This document shows positions 27,204 through 36,119 of a stretch of 64,000 nucleotides of DNA, piece by piece. The notes under the pieces are model-generated. The model was not told the origin of the DNA, ran no database searches, and saw only the letters and a list, made by a program, of their open reading frames with translations. Position numbers and translations under genes: made by a program. Source of the DNA: JAKAGZ01 sp963748105 (GTDB lineage: Bacteria > Bacteroidota > Ignavibacteria > Ignavibacteriales > Ignavibacteriaceae); NCBI GenBank assembly GCA_963748105.1, contig CAVVHP010000031.1, positions 1-64,000 on the forward strand, written 5' to 3'. How positions within the stretch are numbered: position 1 is the stretch's first letter; each line of letters begins with the position of its first letter.

Positions 27204-28682
27204 TTATAACTCATAAATTTCTTTTTTGAAATTCACATCAACTTCAGTCGGATATCTACCGGAGAAACAAGCTGTACAGAAGTTCTCTTTTCCTGCATCT
27301 TTTACTGCTTCAAGCATTTCTTCTTCAGTAAGATATTCAAGGCTGTCAACTTCAAAATGTTTCCGGATTTCTTCAATATTTTTATGCCTGTTTGCAATCA
27401 GCTCCTGCCTGCTCGGAAAATCCATTCCATAATAACAGGGATGCTTTATCGGTGGTGAAGAAATTCTCAGGTGAATTTCTTTTGGATTAGCTTCTTTAAT
27501 CAGGCTTACTAATTGTTTTGACGTGGTACCTCTTACTATTGAATCATCTACAACCACGATTGTTCTGCCCTCAAGGACACCTTTTACTATGTTAAATTTA
27601 ATTCTTACCCCGATTTCTCTTTTTTCCTGTCCCGGCTGTATAAATGTACGACCGATATAATGGCTTCTTATCAGGCCGATTTCCAGCTTTGAGCTAATCC
27701 CCTGTTTTTCTAATTGCGTCTGATATCCAATTGCACAGGTGTTAGAACTATCCGGCACGCTTATTACAATAACTTTATCTCCGTCCTTATCAACTACCGG
27801 ATGATTATTTGCTAGTATCTTTCCAAGTTTTCTTCTCATTTTATCAACGTTATGTCCGAAGATAAAACTATCTGGGCGTGAAAAATAAATGTATTCAAAA
27901 ACACATTGTTTTTTAGGGACTTCCGGAACACCTATTCCTACAGATTTTATTTCACCGGTTTTAATAACTTCATCGTCGATCACTACCATTTCACCGGGTT
28001 CAACTTCGCGGACAAACTCTGCTGTGTTAATATCAAATGCACAGGTTTCAGATGCAGCAATAAAAGCATCTCCAAGTTTTCCAAGTTCCAGCGGACGAAA
28101 ACCGTAACTGTCACGAGCCGCAATTAATTTGTCATCTGTTAAAATAATTACGCAGTAAGCACCTTCCAGTTTTGAAATTGCTTCCTTTACCTGGTCAACC
28201 TGGTTTTCAAGCCTGCTCCTGGCAATCAGGTGGAGAATAACTTCAGTATCACTGGTTGTCTGGAATATAGCACCTTCGTTTACAAGCTCTTCCCTCAGCT
28301 TTTTCGCATTTGTAAGATTCCCGTTGTGTGATACGGCAAGATTTCCAAATCTGTAATTAACAACAAATGGCTGTATGTTTTTCTTGGATTCTGATGACCC
28401 TGTTGTAGAGTACCTGTTATGCCCGATTGCAGAGTTTCCGACAAGAGTTCTTTTAAAGATTCCAAAATCCGGGTACACCTCCGAGACTAGACCTTCGGCT
28501 TTGTGTACGTTAAAAACTGATTTACCCCGTTCATTTATACTTTGTGAAACTATTCCTGTTGCTTCCTGTCCCCGGTGCTGAAGGGAGTGAAGGCCGTAAT
28601 AAGTGTTGACTGAAGCATTCGGTGTACCATAAATTCCGAATATACCGCAAAAACATTTGGGCTTATCTAATTTGATTTCCAT
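27204..28682 (-). CDS. purF: Amidophosphoribosyltransferase
   Basis: First committed step of purine synthesis, converting PRPP and glutamine to phosphoribosylamine. Starting at the ATG at 28682 gives an 11-residue propeptide before Cys12 in CGIFGIYG, the N-terminal nucleophile exposed by processing, as in the Bacillus-type enzyme. An in-frame ATG 33 bases earlier has no better ribosome site. The glutaminase domain has LQHRGQEATG; the PRPP loop is VVVVDDSIVRGTT. Four Cys at the 4Fe-4S positions are present (QCVFEYIYF, KHPCYYG, FCTACFSG). Length about 492. Confidence 0.95.
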   Translation of the reverse strand: MEIKLDKPKCFCGIFGIYGTPNASVNTYYGLHSLQHRGQEATGIVSQSINERGKSVFNVHKAEGLVSEVYPDFGIFKRTLVGNSAIGHNRYSTTGSSESKKNIQPFVVNYRFGNLAVSHNGNLTNAKKLREELVNEGAIFQTTSDTEVILHLIARSRLENQVDQVKEAISKLEGAYCVIILTDDKLIAARDSYGFRPLELGKLGDAFIAASETCAFDINTAEFVREVEPGEMVVIDDEVIKTGEIKSVGIGVPEVPKKQCVFEYIYFSRPDSFIFGHNVDKMRRKLGKILANNHPVVDKDGDKVIVISVPDSSNTCAIGYQTQLEKQGISSKLEIGLIRSHYIGRTFIQPGQEKREIGVRIKFNIVKGVLEGRTIVVVDDSIVRGTTSKQLVSLIKEANPKEIHLRISSPPIKHPCYYGMDFPSRQELIANRHKNIEEIRKHFEVDSLEYLTEEEMLEAVKDAGKENFCTACFSGRYPTEVDVNFKKEIYEL

Positions 28683-28859
28683 CGATTTCCGGTTGATTTG
28701 TGTGGGCATATGCAAAATTACGAAATTAAATATAATTATTAAATATACTAAACCTTCATGACTCTTTTTTAATTCAATTACTGGTGGTTTTTTGAAATAT
28801 TTTATTTTGAATATACCTAAATTAATCCCGTTAAAATAAACAGAATTTCAGGAGGAAAA

Positions 28860-30002
28860 ATGAAAATACGGTTGATTACATCCACTCTTCTTATAATTGC
28901 CTTTTTTGTAAGTCCGGCAAGTCCGCAGGATAAAACAAAGGAAAAGGAAAATAAAAAAGACAGACATACTTTTACTATGTTATACGATATCAGTGCTACA
29001 TCAGTGAAAAACCAGTCACAGACAGGCACGTGCTGGGATTTTGCCACGCAATCATTTCTTGAAAGTGAATTGCTCAGGATGGGTAAAGGTAAATACAACC
29101 TCTCAGAGATGTTCAACGTACGTTACACATATCCGTTAAAAGCTGAAAAATATGTGAGATATCACGGAAAGGCGCAATTTGGAGAAGGCGGACAGGCGCA
29201 CGACGTACTTAAAATATTTGACAAATACGGTGCTGTCCCCCATTTTGTTTATCCCGGCCTTGAACCCGGAGATTCGCTCCACAACAATTTTGAAATGGAC
29301 GCCGTACTTAAAAATGTACTGGCGACGATAGTAAAAAGAAAAAAAATATCATCTCATTATAAAGATATAGTTAAAGCAGTTTGCGATATCTATCTCGGTA
29401 AGGTTCCGGAAAAATTTGAGTATCAGGGTAAGGAGTACACTCCTAAAACTTTTGCAGCCAGCCTGGGAATAAATACAAAAGACTACGTTGAAATTACTTC
29501 CTACACTCACCATCCTTTCTATACAAAATTTGATCTTGAAGTACCGGATAACTGGACGGACGGTGAATATTACAACGTGCCACTTAATGATCTTATTTCA
29601 ATTATGGACAACGCCCTGGAAAACGGGTACACAATTGACTGGGACGGTGACGTTGGCAGAGAAAATTTCCTGAGAAAAGAGGGTTATGCTATTGTGCCAT
29701 TAAGAGAAGATGATACAACAGAAACAGGTCCCGAAAAAGAAAAGAATATTACGCAGGAAGTCAGGCAAAAAGCATACGATGATTACACAACCACAGATGA
29801 TCATTTAATGCATATTACAGGAATGGCAAAAGACCAGGCAGGAACAATTTTCTATTACACAAAAAATTCCTGGGGAACAAAGGATAAAAAATATGACGGT
29901 TACTGGTATATGTCACAACCATTCGTAAAACTTCGTACAATAGCTATAATGGTTCACAAAGACGCTATTCCGAAAGAAATAAGAGAAAAACTCGGGTTAT
30001 AA
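28860..30002 (+). CDS. Secreted C1-family cysteine peptidase (aminopeptidase C/bleomycin hydrolase-like)
   Basis: Papain-like peptidase related to PepC/bleomycin hydrolase. A signal peptide (IRLITSTLLIIAFFVSPASP) makes it exported, unlike cytoplasmic PepC. The active-site Cys is in QTGTCWDFATQSF, the His in DDHLMHITGMA and the Asn in TKNSWGTKDKK. The 380-residue length is shorter than classical PepC. A strong AGGAGG site lies 5 bases before the ATG and an intrinsic terminator follows, so it is a monocistronic gene. Substrate unknown. Confidence 0.9.
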   Translation: MKIRLITSTLLIIAFFVSPASPQDKTKEKENKKDRHTFTMLYDISATSVKNQSQTGTCWDFATQSFLESELLRMGKGKYNLSEMFNVRYTYPLKAEKYVRYHGKAQFGEGGQAHDVLKIFDKYGAVPHFVYPGLEPGDSLHNNFEMDAVLKNVLATIVKRKKISSHYKDIVKAVCDIYLGKVPEKFEYQGKEYTPKTFAASLGINTKDYVEITSYTHHPFYTKFDLEVPDNWTDGEYYNVPLNDLISIMDNALENGYTIDWDGDVGRENFLRKEGYAIVPLREDDTTETGPEKEKNITQEVRQKAYDDYTTTDDHLMHITGMAKDQAGTIFYYTKNSWGTKDKKYDGYWYMSQPFVKLRTIAIMVHKDAIPKEIREKLGL

Positions 30003-30025
30003 AAATATTTTAAGGAAAGATTATG

Positions 30026-30060
30026 AATCCCGCTGTAAGTATTTATGGCGGGATTTTTTA
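30026..30060 (+). terminator. Rho-independent terminator after the C1 peptidase gene
   Basis: The arms AATCCCGC (30026-30033) and GCGGGATT (30048-30055) pair perfectly across a 14-base loop and are followed by a T run. It lies between convergent genes and stops plus-strand transcription 2-3 bases before the end of the 2H phosphoesterase gene. Confidence 0.88.
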
Positions 30061-30062
30061 TT

Positions 30063-30590
30063 CTATTTGAGGGCGTATTTACTAATTAAATTCAGCTCCG
30101 GATATGAATATTCAACCAGATCCAGTTCAGTAATTTTACCTTCAATACAAATATTTTGTTTGTTTAGGTTATCAGAAAGTTCTTTTGCTTCCTCCGCTCT
30201 TTCGCTTGCACCGATTCCAATATGAGGAATAAACGGGACGTCAAGGCGAAGGTCTTTCCTGATTATCCCGGTGTATAATTTATCGTGCAAATTAATTATT
30301 TGGCTGTTGCCTTCATCCGGGACTAAAAACACATCCGTGTATTCACTAAATGTATCTTTAACCATAGTAGCAGCTCTGATAGTAAATTCTATTGATTCAA
30401 TTTCAGCACAAATATTTTTAATGTGTGTTTGAAGTTCACTGACTTCATAACTAAATAAAGGGAAAACAATTGTAAAATGTGGCTCAACAACATTATAGTA
30501 TCTTGTATCATTAGACTTACGAATCGATTGTATCCATTCGGAAGCATCATTTTGTAATTTTGGAATAGCTAATACCAGATTTGAATCCAT
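30063..30590 (-). CDS. 2H phosphoesterase superfamily protein (2'-5' RNA ligase-like)
   Basis: A 175-residue protein with the two-histidine arrangement of LigT/2H phosphoesterases: EPHFTIVFPLF (HxTx motif) near residue 42 and PFIPHIGIGAS (HxGx, a variant of HxTx) near residue 138. Members act on 2'-5' or cyclic phosphates of RNA or nucleotides. The second motif lacks the usual Thr/Ser, so activity may be altered. No operon partner; the nearby upstream region is the cassette-like segment. Confidence 0.8.
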   Translation of the reverse strand: MDSNLVLAIPKLQNDASEWIQSIRKSNDTRYYNVVEPHFTIVFPLFSYEVSELQTHIKNICAEIESIEFTIRAATMVKDTFSEYTDVFLVPDEGNSQIINLHDKLYTGIIRKDLRLDVPFIPHIGIGASERAEEAKELSDNLNKQNICIEGKITELDLVEYSYPELNLISKYALK

Positions 30591-30654
30591 TATTTATCCT
30601 TTCATATAAAGACGTTGCGCGTAACTCGTCCGTCCCGAAGTAACATTTAGACTA

Positions 30655-30826
30655 TAACACAACTGCCAAATGTTTTGCAAAGTGCGCTTTGCTATTTTAT
30701 TAATTAGAACAAAAACTTCACACGAAATGCCGAAAAGCCTGCGCTTCCAACGTCGGGGAAAACAAATGCCAAAAACTTTAAAAACCCAGCACCAATTAGG
30801 CGGTCAGATTGGAATGCTTGTTAGGC
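30655..30826 (-). repeat. Candidate attC-like recombination site downstream of the cassette gene
   Basis: On the minus strand this segment starts with GCCTAAC (fits the RYYYAAC core) seven bases after the stop of the cassette gene. Its far end reads GTTATAG. The two ends are imperfect inverted repeats: TAACACAACTGCCAAAT at 30655 against the complement of ATTGGAATGCTTGTTA near 30823. An inner hairpin GCAAAG/CTTTGC lies at 30677-30692. These are attC-like properties, but the 3' core fits the consensus poorly and the outer boundary is uncertain. Confidence 0.3.
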
Positions 30827-31433
30827 GATATTTTATTTTAATACCTGAGTATCTAAAATCTTTTTCATTAATATAAATGAAAATTTAACTCCTTCTTTCT
30901 CATTCAATAAATCTTTTAAATATATCTTATCATTATCTGCATAAGATTTGGGAAATTTTATACTTAAATAAGTCATTAACTTTTTATCTTCCTCCCAAAA
31001 CCTATATTTAACTACATTCTTACCAGCGTAATTTCTTAAAAATCTATCTATAAATTGCCCTTCCTTGTTCCAATTAGCGAGACTTTTATTAATCCATACT
31101 TGATTCCAACTATCATAAAATGGAAAATAAATTATAAGATTTCTTATAAATCTAAAGACATCACTTCCAATTTCTGATTCCATTGGTGGACGATTTTTTT
31201 TAATTTGTTCTATTACAAAACTTATTGGTTCATATTGAATTACTTCTACATATACGGAAAATCCATCTTTTATTTTTGAATAACGATACCATTCATCCTT
31301 TTCCCAGAATTCTTCATTAATTATTTCATCAAATAAGTCATAAAATCTTTTATAAGATAATGTGAGAAATTCCAACTCAGCTTTATTTGGTTTAATTGAA
31401 TTAACCATATTTCTTTTATATTTATCGCCTAAC
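30820..31433. mobile_element. Possible integron-type gene cassette bounded by an 11-bp inverted repeat
   Basis: The plus strand reads GTTAGGCGATA at 30820-30830 and its exact complement TATCGCCTAAC at 31423-31433. Between them lies one gene, which starts 18 bases inside one repeat and ends a few bases before the other. Integron cassettes have this layout: TTRRRY just before the gene and RYYYAAC just after it. No integrase or promoter of that kind is in the window, so it would be a solitary cassette. Terminal repeats of a small transposon are the alternative. Confidence 0.35.
30833..31408 (-). CDS. Cassette-borne protein of unknown function
   Basis: About 191 residues, rich in Trp, Tyr, Lys and Phe, without signal peptide or membrane helix: DLFDEIINEEFWEKDEWYRY, then FRFIRNLIIYFPFYDSWNQVW and NYAGKNVVKYRFWEEDKKLM. 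No family is recognised. The ATG at 31408 is preferred over a GTG at 31450 because the GTG would put the GTTAGGC repeat inside the coding region. The gene is noticeably richer in A and T than its neighbours, as expected of a transferred gene. Confidence 0.65.
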   Translation of the reverse strand: MVNSIKPNKAELEFLTLSYKRFYDLFDEIINEEFWEKDEWYRYSKIKDGFSVYVEVIQYEPISFVIEQIKKNRPPMESEIGSDVFRFIRNLIIYFPFYDSWNQVWINKSLANWNKEGQFIDRFLRNYAGKNVVKYRFWEEDKKLMTYLSIKFPKSYADNDKIYLKDLLNEKEGVKFSFILMKKILDTQVLK

Positions 31434-31476
31434 TTTAACTTATACTGCACTGGCTAATTAGTCAATTTGCATGTTA
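31427..31476 (-). repeat. Candidate attC-like palindrome upstream of the cassette gene
   Basis: An imperfect palindrome at 31436-31476 opens with TAAC and closes with GTTA. It contains two TGCA arms and a near-perfect inner TGRCTAATTAGYCA palindrome with small bulges between the paired blocks, the geometry of R and L boxes in attC sites. The GCCTAAC core at 31427-31433 adjoins it. It would be the site of a preceding, now missing, cassette. Confidence 0.32.
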
Positions 31477-31563
31477 TTGAGCAAATTTTGCGCGTATAAC
31501 GTGCGCTATTTCACTACATATTTGTAAATTATTAAATATTAAGGTCTTACAAAAGATAATTCT

Positions 31564-32403
31564 TTAGTTCAGAACCACAGAAACGCCGGCTCCCAGGCTG
31601 CCGTTTATAAAATTTTCAAATTTATCCGAGAGATATATTCTATAAAATAATTTCGGCCTTACAACCGCACCATTCCATTGTGCGCCAAGATCAAGAAGGT
31701 GTGCAAGAATATCGCCGAAACTATTCGGGCTGCCTGTAAGCAAAGCCATCCCGAGTAATTCTGCCCTGATCGAGATATTATTGAAACCGTATCCCCCGCC
31801 TAAACCGTAATGCAATGTTAAACTGGTTCTCCTGTATCTCCTGTCTGTTGAGATATAAAAATTAGGCCCGAGTTCCAGTCCCCAGCTAAAACCTTCATCA
31901 ATTATTTTGTGATAGGCATAATTGAAATATACTCCGACCATATCTTGAGAAAATTGCTGGCTGTAGTAATAGTTTGCAAAAGATCCAAGGTAGCCCGCAT
32001 CTTCCCATACGGTTGGCAGGTAAACACCAAATGTAACTATTGATCTTTTATTGTTTACCGGTGTTTTATTAGATTGAAGGCCTATAAATATATTACCCAT
32101 TCCCCTCTCGTTCCTCAAACTTGGTCCAAAATAATTATTAATTTTATAACTGGTATTGATATATGGAATGCTGCCAATCAGGTTAAATTTAGAGCTAACC
32201 GGAATATTTAGAGACAGACTAAAAATTCCGGAACTTGTTGAAAAATCATACCTCTCTCCGAAAAATCCCTTGTCATAACTGAGGCCAATTTGAACTTTGT
32301 TGGCAGGAATTGCCTGCATGTCTAATGTCTGGGCAGTAATAATATCGGTTAATAAAAAAATGAACAAGAACACTAATAAGACTGAAATTGAATGTCTGCT
32401 CAT
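31564..32403 (-). CDS. Predicted outer-membrane beta-barrel protein, unknown function
   Basis: A 279-residue protein with a signal peptide (ISVLLVFLFIFLLTDIITAQ) and alternating hydrophobic/polar strands with many Tyr, Asn and Gly, such as KVQIGLSYDKGFFGERYDF and LTLHYGLGGGYGFNNISIR, ending in GAGVSVVLN. This looks like a small beta-barrel or an alpha-amylase-sensor-type outer membrane family member, but no specific family is recognised. It is transcribed divergently from the GAF-SpoIIE gene and stands alone. Confidence 0.75.
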   Translation of the reverse strand: MSRHSISVLLVFLFIFLLTDIITAQTLDMQAIPANKVQIGLSYDKGFFGERYDFSTSSGIFSLSLNIPVSSKFNLIGSIPYINTSYKINNYFGPSLRNERGMGNIFIGLQSNKTPVNNKRSIVTFGVYLPTVWEDAGYLGSFANYYYSQQFSQDMVGVYFNYAYHKIIDEGFSWGLELGPNFYISTDRRYRRTSLTLHYGLGGGYGFNNISIRAELLGMALLTGSPNSFGDILAHLLDLGAQWNGAVVRPKLFYRIYLSDKFENFINGSLGAGVSVVLN

Positions 32404-32741
32404 TCAGACTCCCCTGTTAAAATTTGTGCTAAATTAAAGAACAGAAACTTATTAAGCAATTATTTAAGGGAATATTTATCTAACGGTATGCATAGGCGTA
32501 TAAATATGGTTCATTGAGTTAACGGTCTGCGAAAGGAATAATATTAAATATTTATGTAAAAATTATGGATACTGCAAATCAAACAGATTTAATTATTTTC
32601 ACATTTCGGTAAAATTACAGTTCTGCCATTAATCAAAGAAAATATGTCATTTATCCTTAAATTTAGTATACTTAAATATATTATTTGAATTTATCGGTAC
32701 TACGGGCTATGTTATAAATTATAATTTAATGTGGCTCTTGG
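32404..32741. other. Divergent intergenic region, no gene seen
   Basis: This 338-base gap separates two divergent genes and should hold both promoters. It is strongly AT-rich. A TATAAA/TATAAT-like stretch lies at 32713-32725, close to the plus-strand start, but I find no convincing -35 partner at normal spacing. No ORF, RNA or repeat is supported. Confidence 0.6.
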
Positions 32742-34020
32742 ATGAAGAAGAAAACGGAGCTGACAGCAGAAATAAAGTACCATCTTCTTAAGGATATCTC
32801 GCATAAAATCAGGGGGACATTAGACCTTGATAAGATTTTAACCCTCCTCCTCGATTTATTGAGCGAAATAATTCACTATGATGCTGCGGGAATTTTTATA
32901 CTGAAAGAAAGTATAAACTACCCGGGTTATCACTCACCTAAACAAAAAATAGCAGGTATAGCACAGCGCGGTTTTGGAAACCTGCCTCCCGAATCGGATA
33001 CGATGCTGATGGAAGGCAAAGGCATAATCGGCCATACGATAAAAACAGGCAAAGGCATCATTCTCCCGAATGTAAACAAGGAAAAGAGATACATTGCCGG
33101 AAGAAAAGAAAGTAAATCAGAGATTACATCTCCAATTTTTCGTGACGGCAAAACAATCGGTGCGCTAAATGTTGAAAGTGACAAACTGGACGCATTTACA
33201 CAAGATGATATAAAGGTGCTTGACTTTTTCGCCGAAGCCGCATCAATCTCAATTGAAATGGCACTGCTTCATTACCGTATACTTGAGAATAAAAAAATTG
33301 AAGAGCAGCTTCAGCTTGCTAAAAATGTTCAGCTTGGGTTGCTCCCTACCTCTGAACCGGAGATAAAAGGCTATCAATTTTCAGGTATCTGCATCCCAAC
33401 ATTTGATATTGGAGGCGATTATTTCGATTATATATATACTGGATGAAAACAGGCTTGCTATACTTGTGGCGGATGTCTCAGGAGATGGCATTCCAGCGGC
33501 ATTAATTATGGCTGCTTTCCGTGCACTGCTCAGGTATAACGCAAAACTTTTCACTGATCCGGCTGAACTTATGAAAGTAATGAACCAACACGTTTCTGAG
33601 TTTATGCGTGCGAGAGATTTTATTTCTGTTTTTTACGGTATACTGGACCACAAAAATCATAAACTTATTTACTCCAATTGCGGACACAATCCATCATTAC
33701 ATCTGAATTTGAGTAAAACAATTCTGCTCGAAGGCACAGGGCCTTCATTAAACCTTGTTAAAGATGCCGAATTTTTGTCTAAAGAGATTTACATCGGGAA
33801 AAATGATAAAATACTTTTTTATACGGATGGTGTTACTGAAGTTTTTAATGAAGATAATGAGCAATTCGGACTAGAAAGGCTGAAAGATCTGGTGGTAGCT
33901 AACAAAGATCAAGCACCTGACAAAATTATAAGAAATATAATCCTTTCAACAAAAACTTTTTGTTCATCAGATTTTTACAGCGATGATTTTACTTTGCTTG
34001 CACTTAAAAGAATTGATTGA
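32742..34020 (+). CDS. GAF domain-SpoIIE/PP2C serine phosphatase (frameshifted)
   Basis: A signalling phosphatase: an N-terminal GAF sensor domain (LDKILTLLLDLLSEIIHYDAAGIF to DDIKVLDFFAEAASISIEMA, about residues 15-180) joined by a short coiled coil to a SpoIIE-type PP2C domain. Phosphatase motifs are FDIGGDYFDY, LVADVSGDGIPAALIM, ISVFYGILD, SNCGHNPSLH, ILFYTDGVTE and SDDFTLLAL. The frame changes near 33436 within a TATATATA tract, where one extra base is enough; repair gives 425 residues. Likely a regulator of an anti-sigma-factor antagonist or other partner, not encoded next to it. Confidence 0.86.
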
Positions 34021-34169
34021 AAGTCCGAACAGTAGGCCTGTGCCCAGGCTTCGATTCATAAATCAGGTAAAGCGTTAAGCAGTCAGATATCACAAAGAAG
34101 TAGACAAATTTCGGCTGTAAAAAATGGAGCTAATTCTTAACCAGTGTTTTCGCAACTTGTCCATGATAA

Positions 34170-34688
34170 TTAACTTTTGGAGTTTCCAAGCAATTCGTGA
34201 GCCATTGATTTAATGTTCTCAACCCAACCGGTGTCTTTTAATGCAAGTAATAATTTATCAATGGGGAAATCATCAGGAAGCATTTTGTTTTTCTTTAGAT
34301 CAATAAATACGTGATGAGCACCTTCAAGAACAAATATTGACTCAGATTTTTCGAGCAGTCTTTTAAGCAGCGGTTCCACTGAAAGCTTGCCCAGATTTAT
34401 TAGCCCCTCAGCCGCTATCCAGCGTATATCGCTTTTTTCATCCTCAAGAGCATCTAAAAAAATTGGTATGGATTCGGGGGCATTGATTTCTTCTATAGTC
34501 TTAATTGCTTCCCATCTGTAAATATGTTTCGGGCTGTTAAGCAGTTCCATCAGGAAATCTATTGACCTAATTCCTTTTTCAACAAGTGCAGAGCGGGCCT
34601 TTTGTCTTTCTTGTCCGTTTTTACTGCAAAGGCTTTTTATGAGCTGTTGTATTTCCAAACCTTCGGAGGTATTTAACAATTTATCCAT
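34170..34688 (-). CDS. HEAT-repeat protein
   Basis: A 172-residue all-helical protein with at least three HEAT/PBS-lyase-type repeats, visible in RQKARSALVEKGIRSIDFLMELL, RWEAIKTIEEINAPESIPIFLDAL and RWIAAEGLINLGKLSVEPLLKRL. Such repeats act as protein-binding scaffolds. No catalytic residues or signal peptide are seen, so it should be cytoplasmic. Partner unknown. It stands alone between the phosphatase gene and tRNA-Pro. Confidence 0.82.
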   Translation of the reverse strand: MDKLLNTSEGLEIQQLIKSLCSKNGQERQKARSALVEKGIRSIDFLMELLNSPKHIYRWEAIKTIEEINAPESIPIFLDALEDEKSDIRWIAAEGLINLGKLSVEPLLKRLLEKSESIFVLEGAHHVFIDLKKNKMLPDDFPIDKLLLALKDTGWVENIKSMAHELLGNSKS

Positions 34689-34762
34689 TTCTTATCCTCT
34701 AATTCTTCTTAAGAGTATATATCTGTTCTAATAAATTATTGAGGCAAATGTTCCATTTTTTA

Positions 34763-34792
34763 AAATAAAAAAGCAGTTCAAAAGAACTGCTT
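34763..34792 (-). terminator. Rho-independent terminator after tRNA-Pro
   Basis: On the minus strand the arms AAGCAGTTC and GAACTGCTT pair perfectly across a TTTT loop (34771-34792) and are followed by a T run reaching to about 34763. It lies five bases downstream of the tRNA. Confidence 0.9.
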
Positions 34793-34796
34793 AATG

Positions 34797-34870
34797 TCGG
34801 AACGGCGGGATTTGAACCCGCGACCCCCTGAACCCCATTCAGGTACGCTACCGGGCTGCGCCACGTTCCG
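34797..34870 (-). tRNA. tRNA-Pro (GGG)
   Basis: The minus strand folds as a standard cloverleaf. The acceptor arm pairs CGGAACG with CGTTCCG with discriminator A. The anticodon arm CCTGA/TCAGG encloses the loop ATGGGGT, giving anticodon GGG. The T arm contains GGTTCAAATCC. The CCA end is not encoded. It reads proline codons CCC and CCU. Confidence 0.96.
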
Positions 34871-34878
34871 AAAAAAAA

Positions 34879-35277
34879 TTATAATTTTGATACCAAAAGT
34901 TCTAAAATACTTTTGATTTCTTCAAGATCTTTTTTAAGGGACGGCTTTTCTTTACGGGGTTCTGAAACCGAGACATTCGTATTACCTGTCTCCTTAATAT
35001 CCGGCTCATCTACCTGCAGAACATTTTCAGTAGAAAAGTCCTCCAGTATTTTCCGGGCACCCTCAATAGTATATTTCCGTTCCCTGAGGAGACTTTTAAT
35101 ATGAATTATAAGCTGGATATCTTTATTGGTATAAATTCTGTTACCAGCTCTGTTCTTCTGAGGCTTGAGTTGTTCAAACTCAGTTTCCCAATAGCGAAGT
35201 ACATACTGCTCTACACTTGTTATTTTGCTTACTTCGCTGATTGAGTAATAAAGCTTCTTAATAGATAGGTCTTTCAT
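34879..35277 (-). CDS. MerR-family transcriptional regulator
   Basis: A 132-residue DNA-binding protein with a MerR winged helix at the N-terminus: YYSISEVSKITSVEQYVLRYWETEFEQLKP, then NRIYTNKDIQLIIHIKSLLRERKYTIEGAR. After this only a variable, charged tail and a short coiled coil follow, with no effector-binding domain or metal-binding Cys set. It resembles the small MerR proteins common in Bacteroidota/Chlorobiota whose targets are unknown. Confidence 0.9.
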   Translation of the reverse strand: MKDLSIKKLYYSISEVSKITSVEQYVLRYWETEFEQLKPQKNRAGNRIYTNKDIQLIIHIKSLLRERKYTIEGARKILEDFSTENVLQVDEPDIKETGNTNVSVSEPRKEKPSLKKDLEEIKSILELLVSKL

Positions 35278-35369
35278 TACAGCTCATAATTATTTTAGGC
35301 CAAAATAACTAATTGACTTTTTAATAGCAATATCAAAGATTACAAATAAATCTAAACTTTAGAAAAGGG

Positions 35370-36053
35370 CTATAACTCATTCTCTTTAATAATGATGTCA
35401 ATTAGCTGGCTGATATCCCCTAATTCGTAATCTGCGTTATGAACATCAGTTTCAAATGTGTCTCCGTATTTTGCGAATGCGGTTTTCATTCCAATGTTGC
35501 TCGCACCTACTATATCTCTTTCAGCCCAATCACCTACCATTAAAGCTTCTTCGGGTTTTACCTGAAGCTTTTTCAATACCATCTTAAAAGGAGCGGCACT
35601 GGGTTTTCGTTCACCTGTATCTTCAAAAGTTACAACAGCATCTACTATGTGATGGAAATTTAGCTGAGCCAGTCTTAACCATGCCTCTTTTGCAGGAGCG
35701 TCAGATAAAATTCCCATCTTGATGCCCATCTTTAGCAACTTGTTCAAGGTTGAATAAACGTGCGGGTATGGCGTAAGAGCTGCTTCTCTGGCCCGCCTAT
35801 ATGCAACTATTCCTGCCGAGAGAATTTTGTAGTCCATCCGGTTAAGTACACGCTGCAGGAATACATCAAAAACCTTCTGGTATTCTATTCCCTGTTCCTT
35901 ATAAATGTCATCAATAACATGATTTGCTTCTTCCTGTGTTATTGATAATCCTGCGTCTATCATAGCTGGAATTGCTTCTTCGATAGAGCGTCTTTTCATT
36001 TTCATAAAATCCATCAATGTATTATCGAGATCGAAAACTACTGCTTTAATCAA
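35370..36053 (-). CDS. HAD-superfamily hydrolase (subfamily IA)
   Basis: A 227-residue phosphatase-fold protein. Motif I is VFDLDNTLMDF with both Asp residues, motif II is MGILSDAPA, motif III includes the Lys of GERKPSAAPFKMVLKKL, and motif IV is MVGDWAERDIVGA. The helical cap between motifs I and II is typical of subfamily IA. It probably removes phosphate from a small molecule; the substrate cannot be named. It lies upstream of no clear partner. Confidence 0.9.
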   Translation of the reverse strand: MIKAVVFDLDNTLMDFMKMKRRSIEEAIPAMIDAGLSITQEEANHVIDDIYKEQGIEYQKVFDVFLQRVLNRMDYKILSAGIVAYRRAREAALTPYPHVYSTLNKLLKMGIKMGILSDAPAKEAWLRLAQLNFHHIVDAVVTFEDTGERKPSAAPFKMVLKKLQVKPEEALMVGDWAERDIVGASNIGMKTAFAKYGDTFETDVHNADYELGDISQLIDIIIKENEL

Positions 36054-36119
36054 AACATGTTCCTCATTTTAATTATTATAAAAACAGAGATCAGAAAGAT
36101 TACCTCTGTGAATAAAACA

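Noticed and set aside
30670..30876. Plus-strand 68-codon frame in the cassette-like spacer
   Set aside because: It runs through the inverted repeats and into the antisense of the cassette gene, with no ribosome site and no protein-like pattern.
32680..32741. Promoter for the GAF-SpoIIE gene
   Set aside because: TATAAA and TATAAT matches exist, but the only TTGAAT upstream is at a spacing of 22 bases or more, so no reliable pair can be named.
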